Positions 50,728 to 59,540 of a DNA stretch of 64,000 nt are shown piece by piece (the first letter of the stretch is position 1; each line of letters starts with the position of its first letter). Made by a program: the position numbers and the translations under genes. The notes under the pieces are model-generated. The model saw nothing but the letters and a program-made list of their open reading frames with translations, searched no databases and was not told the origin of the DNA. This stretch comes from Streptomyces phaeofaciens (GTDB taxonomy: Bacteria; Actinomycetota; Actinomycetes; Streptomycetales; Streptomycetaceae): the NCBI RefSeq assembly GCF_014648915.1, contig NZ_BMSA01000009.1, positions 124,001-188,000 on the forward strand, given 5' to 3'.

Positions 50728-51909
50728 ATGACTCAGGCCCGAGAGCATGGCGGCGACCACCGGCCGACACGGCTGTTCCGAAGCAGTGCCGCAGCAGCCC
50801 CCCTCCTACCCGTGCTGATCGTTCTCGTCGTGCTGCTCCTCGACCTCGCCGACGGAGCCGGAATGATCTGGCTGCCCCTGCTCGCGGCCGGCCCCGCGCT
50901 GGCCGCCACGACCAACGGCCCGCGCGGCGTCCTGTGCGTCGGCCTCCTCGCCGCGGGGCTCGGTGCGGCCCTCGGTATCCGCGACGTGGTCCCCGGCCCG
51001 GCGCTGGCCGCCGTCCTCGGCGCCCTCGTGGCCGTCACCCTGGCGAGTGCGCTGGCGAGCGCGCTGCGCGGACGCCGTGAGCGGGTGCTCGCGGCGGTCC
51101 GCTCGGTCGCCGAGGCCGCCCAGCACGCGCTGCTCAAGCCGGTGCCCGCGACCGTCGGCCCGTTCCAGACGGCCGTGCGCTACTGCGCCGCCGCGGCGGA
51201 GGCCCGGATCGGCGGCGACCTCTACGCGCTGATCCCCACCCCCTACGGTGTGCGACTGATCGTCGGCGATGTGCGCGGCAAGGGGCTGCCCGCGGTGGGG
51301 ACCGCCGCGCTCGTGCTCGGTGTCTTCCGCGAGGCCGCCTACGACGAGCCCGACCTCCTCGACGTCGTCGACCGGATCGAGCGGAGCCTGGCCCGCAACC
51401 TGGGCGGCGACGACTTCGTCACCGCCGTGGTCGCCGGGTACCCGAGGACGGGCCAGCTGGAGGTCGTGAACTGCGGGCACGCGCCCCCGCTGCTCGTGCG
51501 GGCCGCCGGGGACGTCGTCGCGGTGGAGCCCACGCATCCGTCCCCGCCCCTCGGGCTGCGCGCCCTGCACGACCAGACCCCCAGCCTCCAGGTGCTGCCC
51601 TTCGCCGACGCGGACCAGCTGCTGCTCTACACGGACGGGGTCACCGAGGCCCGCGACCGGGGCCGCGAGTTCTACCCCCTCGTCGAGGGGCTGACCCGCC
51701 ATGTCTGCGACGAGCCGGCCCGCACCCTGGACGCGCTCCACGACGAGCTGCTGACCCATGTCGGCGGGCGGCTGCACGACGACGCGGCACTGCTGCTGAT
51801 CCGCCAGCCGGCCGCCGCCGGAGACTGCGCCGCCGCAGACTCTGCCGCCGAAATGATCATTCCGCATCCCGTGGCGCCCGTTCCGCTCCGACGGGACCAG
51901 GCCGTGTGA
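50728..51909 (+). CDS. Membrane PP2C/SpoIIE phosphatase
   Basis: About 393 residues. Three to four N-terminal membrane helices (PLLPVLIVLVVLLLDLADGA and following, about 26-110) are followed by a linker helix and an RsbU/SpoIIE phosphatase domain (about 145-375): RIGGDLYALIPTPYGVRLIV, GDVRGKGLPAVG, VNCGHAPPLLV, LLYTDGVTEARD, HDDAALLLI. Such enzymes dephosphorylate anti-sigma antagonists. The start is uncertain: ATG 50728 is chosen, with ATGs at 50689 and 50644 in frame. The perfect inverted repeat upstream may control it. Confidence 0.9.
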   Translation: MTQAREHGGDHRPTRLFRSSAAAAPLLPVLIVLVVLLLDLADGAGMIWLPLLAAGPALAATTNGPRGVLCVGLLAAGLGAALGIRDVVPGPALAAVLGALVAVTLASALASALRGRRERVLAAVRSVAEAAQHALLKPVPATVGPFQTAVRYCAAAAEARIGGDLYALIPTPYGVRLIVGDVRGKGLPAVGTAALVLGVFREAAYDEPDLLDVVDRIERSLARNLGGDDFVTAVVAGYPRTGQLEVVNCGHAPPLLVRAAGDVVAVEPTHPSPPLGLRALHDQTPSLQVLPFADADQLLLYTDGVTEARDRGREFYPLVEGLTRHVCDEPARTLDALHDELLTHVGGRLHDDAALLLIRQPAAAGDCAAADSAAEMIIPHPVAPVPLRRDQAV

Positions 51910-51930
51910 CGCCCGAGACGGGTGCGGGCA

Positions 51931-51967
51931 CGTCGGCGGGGCAGCGGATCGCGCTGCCCCGCCGACG
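51931..51967. terminator. Strong bidirectional terminator hairpin
   Basis: CGTCGGCGGGGCAGCG (51931-51946) and CGCTGCCCCGCCGACG (51952-51967) form a perfect 16-bp stem with a 5-nt loop (GATCG). It lies between the phosphatase (+) and GH43 (-) stop codons, so it can end transcription from both sides. This is the strongest hairpin in the window. Confidence 0.9.
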
Positions 51968-51975
51968 GCTGCCCG

Positions 51976-53469
51976 CTACTCCCCGGAAGGGGAGGTCAGG
52001 GGCACGCCCAGGGCCACCGGGGTGCCGAAGTTCGGGGTGCCGTCGGCGTTCCAGGTGAACTTCTGCGCCCGGGTGGTGCGGTTCATGTCGCAGCCGCCGC
52101 TCGCGGAGCTGTTGGCGTGGTAGACCATCCAGCTCTCCGTCCCGTCCGGCGACGTGAAGAACCCGTTGTGGCCGGGGCCGTACACGCCGTTCGCCTGGGA
52201 GCGCTGGAACACCGGGTTCGGCGACTTGACCCAGGAGGACGAACTGAGCGGGTCACCGCCGTTGTAGGTGAGCATCCCCAGCTTGTAGTCGGGAGTGGAG
52301 CAGTGACTGGCGGAGTACACGATGAAGGTCTTCCCGTTCCGCTGGAGGACCTCGGCGCCCTCGTTGACCGAGCCGCCCACCGTCTCCCAGGCGTACGTCG
52401 GCGTGGACAGCACCCTGCGCGTACCGCTCGCGGTCCACGGGTTCGACAGCGGCCGGATGAACATCGGCTGGGAGCCGTTGTAGAAGGTGCCGAGCAGGTA
52501 CAGCTTCCCGTCGAGCTGGAGAACGCTCGGGTCCAGCTCCCAGGTGTTGTCCTGGGTGGGGTCGAGCAGATCGGCCTTGAAGGTGTAGGGGCCCATCGGG
52601 TCGAGCCCCGCGCTCTCCAGCACATGGATCCGCTGGGTGCCCAGGTCGTACGGCTCCCGCCCGGCCGTGTAGTAGAAGTACCAGCGCTTGCCGTTCGGCC
52701 CGTCGAGCAGATGGAACTCCGGCGCCCACATCGTGCCGGCCCCGTTGGGCCGGGTCAGGTTGAAGATCACCTGGTCGGTGGCGGTGGCGAGGCCGGCCAG
52801 GGTGCTCGCTCTGCGCATGGTGACCGTCGAGTTCCAGGTGGTCGTGGCCAGGTAGTAGAAGCCGTCGTAGTACGTCAGCCAGGGGTCGGGACCGTGCTGC
52901 GAGAGCGGGTTGGTGTAGGTGCCGGCGCTCGTGCCGCCGGCGGTGAAGCCGGGCAGCCGCCACACCCTGCCGGCCGTGGACGAGCACGGCAGCTGCACGA
53001 GGTTGGTGTTCGACGCGGACGAACCCCCGCTCGGCGCCACGCACTTGCCGGATCCGACGGAGACCAGGTTGAAGGTCTTGTCCGTCCCGGAGACCGTCAC
53101 GGGGACGAGCCGCCACTGCTGGTTGCTCGCGCCGTGGCAGGGCCACTGGACGACCGCCGCGTTGTCCGCCGTGGACGCCCCGTGGACGTCGACGCACTGA
53201 CCGGACCGGGTGGTGATCGTGTACGTGTCACTCGTCCCGGCCACCGGTGTGTGACCGAAGTTCTGGTTGGCGCCCGAGGAACAGGCGAAGGCCCGCAGCT
53301 GAGCCCCGGCGGTCGTCGAACTGCCGGGAAGATCGAGGCAGTTGCCGCCGTTCTGGTTGACCCCCGTCGAGGTGAACGTGACGGCGGCGGACGCGGGCGG
53401 CGCCACCAGGAAGGCGACCCCCAGGGTGAGCAGGGCGAGAAGCGCGGAAAGGTGTCTGGACCGGGTCAC
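51976..53469 (-). CDS. Secreted GH43 glycosidase with N-terminal ricin-type lectin domain
   Basis: 497 residues. A Sec signal peptide (cleavage near residue 28, PPASA/AV) leads to a RicinB/CBM13 beta-trefoil (about 30-172, with QNGGNCLDLPG, SGQCVDVHGASTADN and SNQQWRLVP). The GH43 five-blade propeller follows (about 185-497), beginning with the catalytic Asp in SQHGPDPWLTYYDGFYYL (Asp195). GH43 enzymes release arabinose or xylose from plant polysaccharides; alpha-L-arabinofuranosidase is likely here. GTG start overlaps the stop of the 1,097-aa hydrolase gene by 4 nt, so the two are one operon. Confidence 0.92.
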   Translation of the reverse strand: MTRSRHLSALLALLTLGVAFLVAPPASAAVTFTSTGVNQNGGNCLDLPGSSTTAGAQLRAFACSSGANQNFGHTPVAGTSDTYTITTRSGQCVDVHGASTADNAAVVQWPCHGASNQQWRLVPVTVSGTDKTFNLVSVGSGKCVAPSGGSSASNTNLVQLPCSSTAGRVWRLPGFTAGGTSAGTYTNPLSQHGPDPWLTYYDGFYYLATTTWNSTVTMRRASTLAGLATATDQVIFNLTRPNGAGTMWAPEFHLLDGPNGKRWYFYYTAGREPYDLGTQRIHVLESAGLDPMGPYTFKADLLDPTQDNTWELDPSVLQLDGKLYLLGTFYNGSQPMFIRPLSNPWTASGTRRVLSTPTYAWETVGGSVNEGAEVLQRNGKTFIVYSASHCSTPDYKLGMLTYNGGDPLSSSSWVKSPNPVFQRSQANGVYGPGHNGFFTSPDGTESWMVYHANSSASGGCDMNRTTRAQKFTWNADGTPNFGTPVALGVPLTSPSGE

Positions 53470-56400
53470 GGGCTGTACACCTTCGCTTCGAGGAGGCCGA
53501 CGGAGTTCGAGCCGTTGCTCGTGAGCAGCACCCGCAGGCGCGTGGTGCTCGTGGCGGTGAAGGTGACGGTGTTGTACTGGTTCTTGGCCAGTGGGTAACC
53601 GCTCGCGCCGGGCACGTCGACGTAGGAACTGCCGTTCCAGTACTGGAGTCTCCAGGACGCCGGCATGTCGATGCCCTGGTCGTCGTCGAAGAAGTACACC
53701 TCGGCCCGGTTCAGGGTCTTCGCGGCCGGCCAGGTCAGCTCGGCCCACTGCTGACCGGTCTCCGGCCAGGTGCCCCAGCGCGGGTTCACGGTTTCGTCGG
53801 AGGAGGGCGGGTCGATGCCGTCGTTGACGGCGGTCACTGTCTCCCAGGGCGAGGTGTACGACGCCGAGGCGGTCGCGGAGGACGCCTGGTTGCCGGGTGG
53901 CTGGACCCCGCCCCGGTTGAACACCTTGACCTCGGTGAGGCCGGTCCTCGCCCCGGAGGCATGGGTGGCCAGGACCCGGAGCCGCTGGGCGGTGACCGCC
54001 GGGAACCTCACCAGGTTGTAGTTGGCCCTGGGCACCGCCGGGCTCCTGGTCTGGCTCGGCACGTCCACCCAGGAACTGCCGTTGTGGTACTGGACGGTGT
54101 AGGCGGAAGGCGCCCGGTAGGTCGTGCTCGCCGGACGGCTGTCCTTGAAGTACAGCCGCACCTCGTCGAGTTGACGTGCGGTGCCGAGGTTCAGCTCGTA
54201 CCAGTCCTGCGCGGCCGAGGAGCCGCCCGCGCCCCAGAACGGCTCGTTGGTCGGATAGCCGTCCACCGCTCCGGAGGTGGTGGTGCCGGAGCCGGTGAAG
54301 GAGGCGGAGACGGTCGCCCCGGCGGCGAGATCGGTGAGATCGGCGGTCAGGTCGACGCCGGCCTTGGCGAGCATGTCGGTCATCCGGGGGCTGTCCTGGA
54401 CGACCTGGTTCGGTGCCTGGAGACCGGGGACGGCCGTGTGGAAGGAGACCGTGCCGCTCGTCGTGACCTCACCCGTGGCCGGGTCCCAGGTGAAGGGGAC
54501 CAGGGAGTTCACGGTCGCCGCCCGGCTGCCGTCGACGTAGATCGAATAGCCCTCCGGGACACCCGGGTAGCGCACCACGCCGTCGGAGGGGTCGTCCCAG
54601 ACGATCGACAGATCGGCGTTGCGGTACCGCAGGTTGTTGACCGTGAAGTGGCTCCAGCCGATGTCGATCGGGGAGAGTTCCACCTTCGCGTCGTTGCGCG
54701 GCCGCAGCCCCGCCGCGTCCTCGATCACCGTCCAGTTGCTGCTGCCGAGGATGTTGTGGTGGATCCAGGAGCGGTAGGTGATCGCGCTGCCGTTCCAGTC
54801 GGCCCAGAACTCGTTGGCGTCCGGCCAGGCGGTGTTGCCGCCGACGTACTGCGCCCAGGTGTTCCAGTAGAGCAGCTTCTTGTAGTCGGTCGCGGTCATC
54901 CAGGAGTTGGGGTAGTTGCGCAGCACCGAGGAGTACAGCCGGAACTGGACGGTGGAGTTGATCGTGGAGAAGTTGTTCGAACCGGGCTCGCCCGCGTCGG
55001 CCGCCGCCTTCTTGTCGACCTGGTTGGCCGTGTAGAAGGGGAACACCGGGTACTGGGCCGGGTCGTCGTACAGACGCAACGCCTGCCGGTAGGTGGCGGT
55101 GTTGGGGACCGCGCCGACCGAGAACGGGTAGTAGTTGTTGATCTCCTTCCAGGGCACCCACTCATTGGTCGACTTGAGCCGGTGCTCGAACAGCCGGCGG
55201 TTCGGGTTCCACAGGACGTCGACGATCGCGTCCTTGATCTGGCCGGCCAGCGTGCGCATTTCGGTGGCCTTGGCCGTGTTGCCCGCCGCCTCGTAGGCCT
55301 GGGCCGCGGCGAGCGCCCCGCTGTACTGGTAGGCGGACTCGGCGCGGTCCATGTTCCCCGGCTTCCAGTGGAAGGAGACGGCGTCGGCGTCGTTGCCGGT
55401 CAGGGCGCCCCAGTCGTACTCGATCAGCTTGTTGTCGTCGTGGTCGTAGTACGCGAGCTGGCCCTTGACGTCCCCCTCGGCGTAGTGCGCCAGGCTGCCC
55501 GCGACGGAAGGCTGGCCGCCGTGGATCTGGTAACTGCGCCAGGCCGCCTCGGCGATGTACTGCGTGTAGCTGTTGGACCAGTTCTCCGGGTCGCCCGGGT
55601 TGTCGAGGAACCGTCCGCCCTTGGAGACCTGGCCGGCGCTCAGCCAGTCCCCGTACGCGTAGGACGGATCGCGCAGGTACTTCAGGTCGTCGATGTGCAT
55701 CGGCTGGGTCAGGGCGATCGCGTTGTTGTAGCCGAGGACGCCCTCGGTGGAGGTCGGGAACTGGAAGGTCTGCCCGGGGATGTCGGCGTCGAGGTTGTTG
55801 AAGCGCATCAGCCACCAGCGGTAGTAGACGTTCTTCTTGATCGCCGGTTCCGGTACGTCGATGTAGGGCACGTTCTTCGCCCACCACAGGTTGTAGGCCC
55901 GGACGTGGGTGGCGAACGCGGTGGCGGCCGAGTAGCCGGCGTAGGCGTTGTACTCGGTGAGCGAGTCGGGGATCTCGTCGGTGACGAAGCCCATCACCAC
56001 CTTGGCGGTGACCGTGGCGCCGGCGGCGACGGTGACGGACCGGTTCAGCCCGCCGTTGGTGGCGGTGAAACCGTCCCCGGTCAGCCGGGGGCGGATCGTG
56101 GTGAGGTTGTTGTACGCGTTCACCTGGCCGGTGAGCTCGCTGCCCGATCCCGTGGTGGCGTACGGCGAGGTCGCCCGCAGCTGGAGTGTGGTGGCGGCGC
56201 CGCCGTTGTTCTTGATCGACAGGTTGGTGACGGCCACGTTGTTCTCGGTGATGAACTTGGTCTGGGTGACCGTGACCGGGCCGCCCGTGTGGACGCTCCT
56301 CCAGTGGCTGGGCGCCTGCCACCGCTGGGAGACCTGCTCGGTGAGGGTGCCCGGGGTGACCGCCACCGTGTAGGCGCTGTTGTTGCCGATGCCCTCCCAG

Positions 56401-56759
56401 TAGGCGGCGTTGCCGCCGAAGCCGAGCACCGCCGGGTTGTGGGTCTTCATGAAGAGCGCCCGGCCCCGGCTCATCAGCCAGGGGCCCGCCGGATCGTCGC
56501 CGGAGCGGGCCAGCAGCCGGTCCATCCAGAAGTCGGTTCCCGAGCTCTCCGCGTCGTAGATGCCGCGCATCATGTCGCCCGGTGTGTAGGCGACGGGCGG
56601 AGCCGGGACCGCGGGCCCGGTGAAGGTCGGCAGCCCGATGGTCTGCGCGGCCCGGGCCGCCGGGGCGGCGGTGAGGACGGAACAGACGCTGAGCACCAGG
56701 GCGACGAGAAGGCATCTCGAACGCCGGAGCCGTGGCAGGAGGACGTGCGGTCTTCTCAT
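53466..56759 (-). CDS. Large secreted alpha/alpha-barrel glycoside hydrolase with two discoidin-like domains
   Basis: 1,097 residues. Sec signal peptide (about 1-37, ending ARA). The catalytic part (about 45-770) has an N-terminal beta-sandwich and an (alpha/alpha)6-barrel with TSTEGVLGYNNAIALTQPMH, NWSNSYTQYIAEAAWRSYQI and SWIHHNILGSSNWTVIED, resembling MGH1-like/GH63/GH142 enzymes. Two F5/8-type C (discoidin) domains follow (about 795-930 and 945-1097). I cannot name the family with certainty; beta-L-arabinoside cleavage is inferred from the operon. ATG 56759 has AGGGAG 7 nt upstream. Expressed from a LacI-type promoter. Confidence 0.85.
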   Translation of the reverse strand: MRRPHVLLPRLRRSRCLLVALVLSVCSVLTAAPAARAAQTIGLPTFTGPAVPAPPVAYTPGDMMRGIYDAESSGTDFWMDRLLARSGDDPAGPWLMSRGRALFMKTHNPAVLGFGGNAAYWEGIGNNSAYTVAVTPGTLTEQVSQRWQAPSHWRSVHTGGPVTVTQTKFITENNVAVTNLSIKNNGGAATTLQLRATSPYATTGSGSELTGQVNAYNNLTTIRPRLTGDGFTATNGGLNRSVTVAAGATVTAKVVMGFVTDEIPDSLTEYNAYAGYSAATAFATHVRAYNLWWAKNVPYIDVPEPAIKKNVYYRWWLMRFNNLDADIPGQTFQFPTSTEGVLGYNNAIALTQPMHIDDLKYLRDPSYAYGDWLSAGQVSKGGRFLDNPGDPENWSNSYTQYIAEAAWRSYQIHGGQPSVAGSLAHYAEGDVKGQLAYYDHDDNKLIEYDWGALTGNDADAVSFHWKPGNMDRAESAYQYSGALAAAQAYEAAGNTAKATEMRTLAGQIKDAIVDVLWNPNRRLFEHRLKSTNEWVPWKEINNYYPFSVGAVPNTATYRQALRLYDDPAQYPVFPFYTANQVDKKAAADAGEPGSNNFSTINSTVQFRLYSSVLRNYPNSWMTATDYKKLLYWNTWAQYVGGNTAWPDANEFWADWNGSAITYRSWIHHNILGSSNWTVIEDAAGLRPRNDAKVELSPIDIGWSHFTVNNLRYRNADLSIVWDDPSDGVVRYPGVPEGYSIYVDGSRAATVNSLVPFTWDPATGEVTTSGTVSFHTAVPGLQAPNQVVQDSPRMTDMLAKAGVDLTADLTDLAAGATVSASFTGSGTTTSGAVDGYPTNEPFWGAGGSSAAQDWYELNLGTARQLDEVRLYFKDSRPASTTYRAPSAYTVQYHNGSSWVDVPSQTRSPAVPRANYNLVRFPAVTAQRLRVLATHASGARTGLTEVKVFNRGGVQPPGNQASSATASASYTSPWETVTAVNDGIDPPSSDETVNPRWGTWPETGQQWAELTWPAAKTLNRAEVYFFDDDQGIDMPASWRLQYWNGSSYVDVPGASGYPLAKNQYNTVTFTATSTTRLRVLLTSNGSNSVGLLEAKVYSP

Positions 56760-56821
56760 CGGCTGCTCCCTGTCCAGACGACGACATGCGTTCATGGTCC
56801 GAGGAGTGCGGAAAACGACCT

Positions 56822-56863
56822 GAAAGGTTTTCGCAACGTAGGAGCGAGCTGATGAGGTGTCAA
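56822..56863 (-). promoter_or_regulatory. LacI-regulated promoter for the secreted glycosidase operon
   Basis: On the minus strand: -35 TTGACA (complement of 56858-56863), a 17-bp spacer, -10 TACGTT (56835-56840), then the operator GAAAACCTTTC (complement of 56822-56832) over the start site. It drives the large hydrolase and GH43 genes. The same arrangement occurs at 58093-58136, so both are very likely controlled by the LacI protein encoded between them. Confidence 0.82.
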
Positions 56864-56944
56864 GGGAGAGTCGTGGGGCCGGAGTTCGGGGACGGTCGGA
56901 TCAGGACAGCCGTGCTGCGGAATCCGTGGACAGCACGGCGCGCC

Positions 56945-57973
56945 TCAGGACTGAGGCGCCGTGGAACCCCTGAGCACCACACGGCCGCGCACGGTCTCGA
57001 TCCCCGAGCGACGGGCTCCGGAGATCGCGGTGAACAGGGCGTGCGCGGCCGCCCGGCCGACCTGTTCCAGGTTCATGTCGACGCTGGTGAGCGGCGGACG
57101 GGAGGCGGTGGTCAGCACCTGCCAGTTGTCGAAGCCCATGACCGCCACGTCCTCCGGCACCCGGTGGCCGCGCTCGCGCAGCATGTCCATGACGCCGCGG
57201 GCGATCTGGTCGCTGCCGCACAGCACGGCGTCCACGTCCGGGTGCCGGTCGAGCAGCAGCGCGGTGGCCGCCCGCCCCCACCCCTCCGACCAGGCGCCGA
57301 ACCGTGGTGCGCCGACCGGGTCGAGACCGGCGTCGGCCAGCGCGGCCGCCGCCCCCTGGGCCCGCTCCCGCGCCGCGAGGTACCCGGGGTCGCCGGTGAT
57401 GTGCGCGATCCGGGTCCGGCCGCAGGCCAGCAGATGGTCCACCGCGATCCGGCCGGCGTCCACGCTGTCGGGCACGATCGACAGATCCTCGGGATCCTCC
57501 GACGGCGCGTACGCGTAGACGACGGGAACCGGCAGCTCACGGCCGAGGGAGGGGCGGGGGTCGGTCCGGCTGCCGACCACGATGAGGCCGTCCACCCGGC
57601 GCCCGAGCAGCGCCCGGACATGATGCTGCTCGCGGATCGCGTCGCCGCGGGCGTCGCACAGGAAGACCGCGACCTCGCCCGCGCCGAAGGCGTCCTCGGC
57701 GCCCATCAGGATCGGGATGCTGAACCGGCCCTCCAGGTCGCTGGTGAGCAGGCCGACCGTGCCGGTCTGGCCGGACAGCAGGCCCCGCGCCAGCTGGTTG
57801 GGCCGGAACGCCAGCCGCTCGGCCGCCTCGATCACCCGCTGCCGGGTCTCGGCGCGCACCTGGCTGCGGCCGTTGAGCGCCTTGGACGCGGTGGCGATGG
57901 AGACGCCGGCCAGCCGGGCGACGTCGCCGAGCGTGGCCGGATGCGAACGAGCGGGGCCGAGGGGCTGTGCCAT
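56945..57973 (-). CDS. LacI family transcriptional regulator
   Basis: 342 residues. LacI HTH: TLGDVARLAGVSIATASKAL, then NGRSQVRAETRQRVIEAAERL (about 14-60). A periplasmic-binding-protein-like effector domain follows (about 70-340): VGLLTSDLEGRFSIPILMGA, DGLIVVGSRTD, DQIARGVMDMLRERGHRVPE and VMGFDNWQVLTT. It likely represses both flanking promoters and is released by an arabinoside. AGGAGAAC precedes the ATG. It lies between the leftward secreted enzymes and the rightward importer operon. Confidence 0.94.
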   Translation of the reverse strand: MAQPLGPARSHPATLGDVARLAGVSIATASKALNGRSQVRAETRQRVIEAAERLAFRPNQLARGLLSGQTGTVGLLTSDLEGRFSIPILMGAEDAFGAGEVAVFLCDARGDAIREQHHVRALLGRRVDGLIVVGSRTDPRPSLGRELPVPVVYAYAPSEDPEDLSIVPDSVDAGRIAVDHLLACGRTRIAHITGDPGYLAARERAQGAAAALADAGLDPVGAPRFGAWSEGWGRAATALLLDRHPDVDAVLCGSDQIARGVMDMLRERGHRVPEDVAVMGFDNWQVLTTASRPPLTSVDMNLEQVGRAAAHALFTAISGARRSGIETVRGRVVLRGSTAPQS

Positions 57974-58092
57974 GAGGTTCTCCTGTCACGCGCCGGGTGC
58001 GTAAACCGTACGCGAGAAGTTTCGGCGGAGAGGTGGCGTGAGCGGTTCCACGGGTTTCGGCTGAAGGGCGGATCCGTTCATGTGCAAGGGGA

Positions 58093-58136
58093 TTGACGAG
58101 CCATCAGGCGAGTCCTACTTTTCAGAAAGCCTTTTC
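58093..58136 (+). promoter_or_regulatory. LacI-regulated promoter for the sugar importer operon
   Basis: -35 TTGACG (58093-58098), 17-bp spacer, -10 TACTTT (58116-58121), then operator GAAAGCCTTTTC (58125-58136), a near-palindrome, overlapping the expected start site. The solute-binding protein gene starts at 58193. Layout and operator match the promoter at 56822-56863. Confidence 0.83.
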
Positions 58137-58192
58137 GGTTCGTTTCTGCCCCAGAGCACGTCGGACAAGTTCGTCGCACAGGGGGGATCGTC

Positions 58193-59509
58193 ATGAGGAG
58201 CACCACCGGACCACGTGGACGCGTACACCGGCTCGTCACCGGCGCCGTAGCGCTCCTCGCCGCCGCGAGCCTGGCCACGGCCTGCGGGTCGGGGGACGGT
58301 GACCCGGGCGGCGGCGGAGGCGGCGCGGCGGGAGACCCGAACGGCGTCGACGACGGCACCGAACTGACGATGTGGACCCGTGCGGCGACCCGCCCGCAGA
58401 GCGAGGCCCTGGTCAAGGCGTACAACGCGAGCCACCGCAACAAGATCGAGCTGACGGTCGTCCCCACCGACGACTACCAGGCCAAGGTCGGCGCGGCCGC
58501 CGGCTCCCACGACCTGCCCGACCTGTTCGCCTCCGACGTGGTGTTCGTCCCGAACTACACCACCAGCCGGCTCTTCGCCGACCTCACCGACCGCGTCGAC
58601 GCCCTGCCCTTCGCCGCGGACCTGGCCCAGTCGCACATCAAGGCCGGCACCTACGAGGGCAGGAAGTACGTCGTACCGCACACCCTCGACCTGTCGGTGC
58701 TCTTCTACAACAAGGACCTGTACCGCAAGGCGAAGCTCGATCCGGAGAAGCCGCCCACCACCCTCGCCGAGTGGGACGAGCAGGCGCGGGCCGTGGACGC
58801 GCTGGGCGCGGGCGTCGATGGCACCTTCTTCGGCGGCAACTGCGGCGGCTGCGGCGTCTTCACCTGGTGGCCGTCCATCTGGGCGGCCGGCGAGGACGTC
58901 ATGAACGAGGACGGCACCGAGGCACTGCTCGACTCCGCCACCGCGAAACGGGTCTACGCGACCTACCGGGGCTGGGTGGCGGACGGCATCGTGGCCCCCG
59001 GCGCCCGCGACGAGACCGGCACGACCTGGACGGGCGTGTTCCCCAAGGGCAAGGTCGGGGTCATGCCCATGCCGTCGACCACGCTCGGGCTGATGCCGAA
59101 GGACCTCGACCTCGGCGTTGCGCCCATCCCCGGCCCCGACGGCGGCAGATCCACCTTCGTCGGCGGCGACGCCATCGGCATCTCCGCCACCAGCGGGTCC
59201 GCCGACCAGGCCTGGAACTTCCTCGCCTGGTCCCTGGGCGACAAGGCCCAGATCGACGTCGTCGCCGCGCACAGGGACGTGGTGGCGCGCACCGACCTCG
59301 CCGCCAACAAGTACTCCGAGGCCGATCCGCGCCTGGTCGCCGTCAACCGGCTCGTGGCGGACGGCCGCACCCCGTACGCGCTGAAGTTCGGGCAGACCTT
59401 CAACGACCCCAACGGGCCCTGGCTGGCACTGATGCGCGACGCCGTGTTCGGTGACGGGGACTCCGTGGACAAGGACAACAACGCGGTCAGCGCCTCGCTG
59501 GCCGACTGA
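58193..59509 (+). CDS. ABC sugar importer, solute-binding lipoprotein
   Basis: 438 residues. The lipobox LATAC (Cys31) follows a Sec signal. The family 1 extracellular solute-binding fold is clear: MWTRAATRPQSEALVKAYNA, LPDLFASDVVFVPNYTTSRL, FTWWPSIWAAGEDVMNEDGT and GAPGIPGPDGGRSTFVGGDA-like regions. It captures an oligosaccharide for the two permeases downstream. ATG with GGGGGGATC upstream. First gene of the importer operon, and the LacI-type promoter precedes it. Confidence 0.95.
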   Translation: MRSTTGPRGRVHRLVTGAVALLAAASLATACGSGDGDPGGGGGGAAGDPNGVDDGTELTMWTRAATRPQSEALVKAYNASHRNKIELTVVPTDDYQAKVGAAAGSHDLPDLFASDVVFVPNYTTSRLFADLTDRVDALPFAADLAQSHIKAGTYEGRKYVVPHTLDLSVLFYNKDLYRKAKLDPEKPPTTLAEWDEQARAVDALGAGVDGTFFGGNCGGCGVFTWWPSIWAAGEDVMNEDGTEALLDSATAKRVYATYRGWVADGIVAPGARDETGTTWTGVFPKGKVGVMPMPSTTLGLMPKDLDLGVAPIPGPDGGRSTFVGGDAIGISATSGSADQAWNFLAWSLGDKAQIDVVAAHRDVVARTDLAANKYSEADPRLVAVNRLVADGRTPYALKFGQTFNDPNGPWLALMRDAVFGDGDSVDKDNNAVSASLAD

Positions 59510-59540
59510 CCGGTCACCGGCCCCACGGCAGAGGAGAGCC

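Noticed and set aside
53961..56852. Long + strand open frame opposite the secreted glycosidase
   Set aside because: It is antisense to a clear glycosidase gene with signal peptide and conserved domains, and is Arg/Gly/Val-rich.
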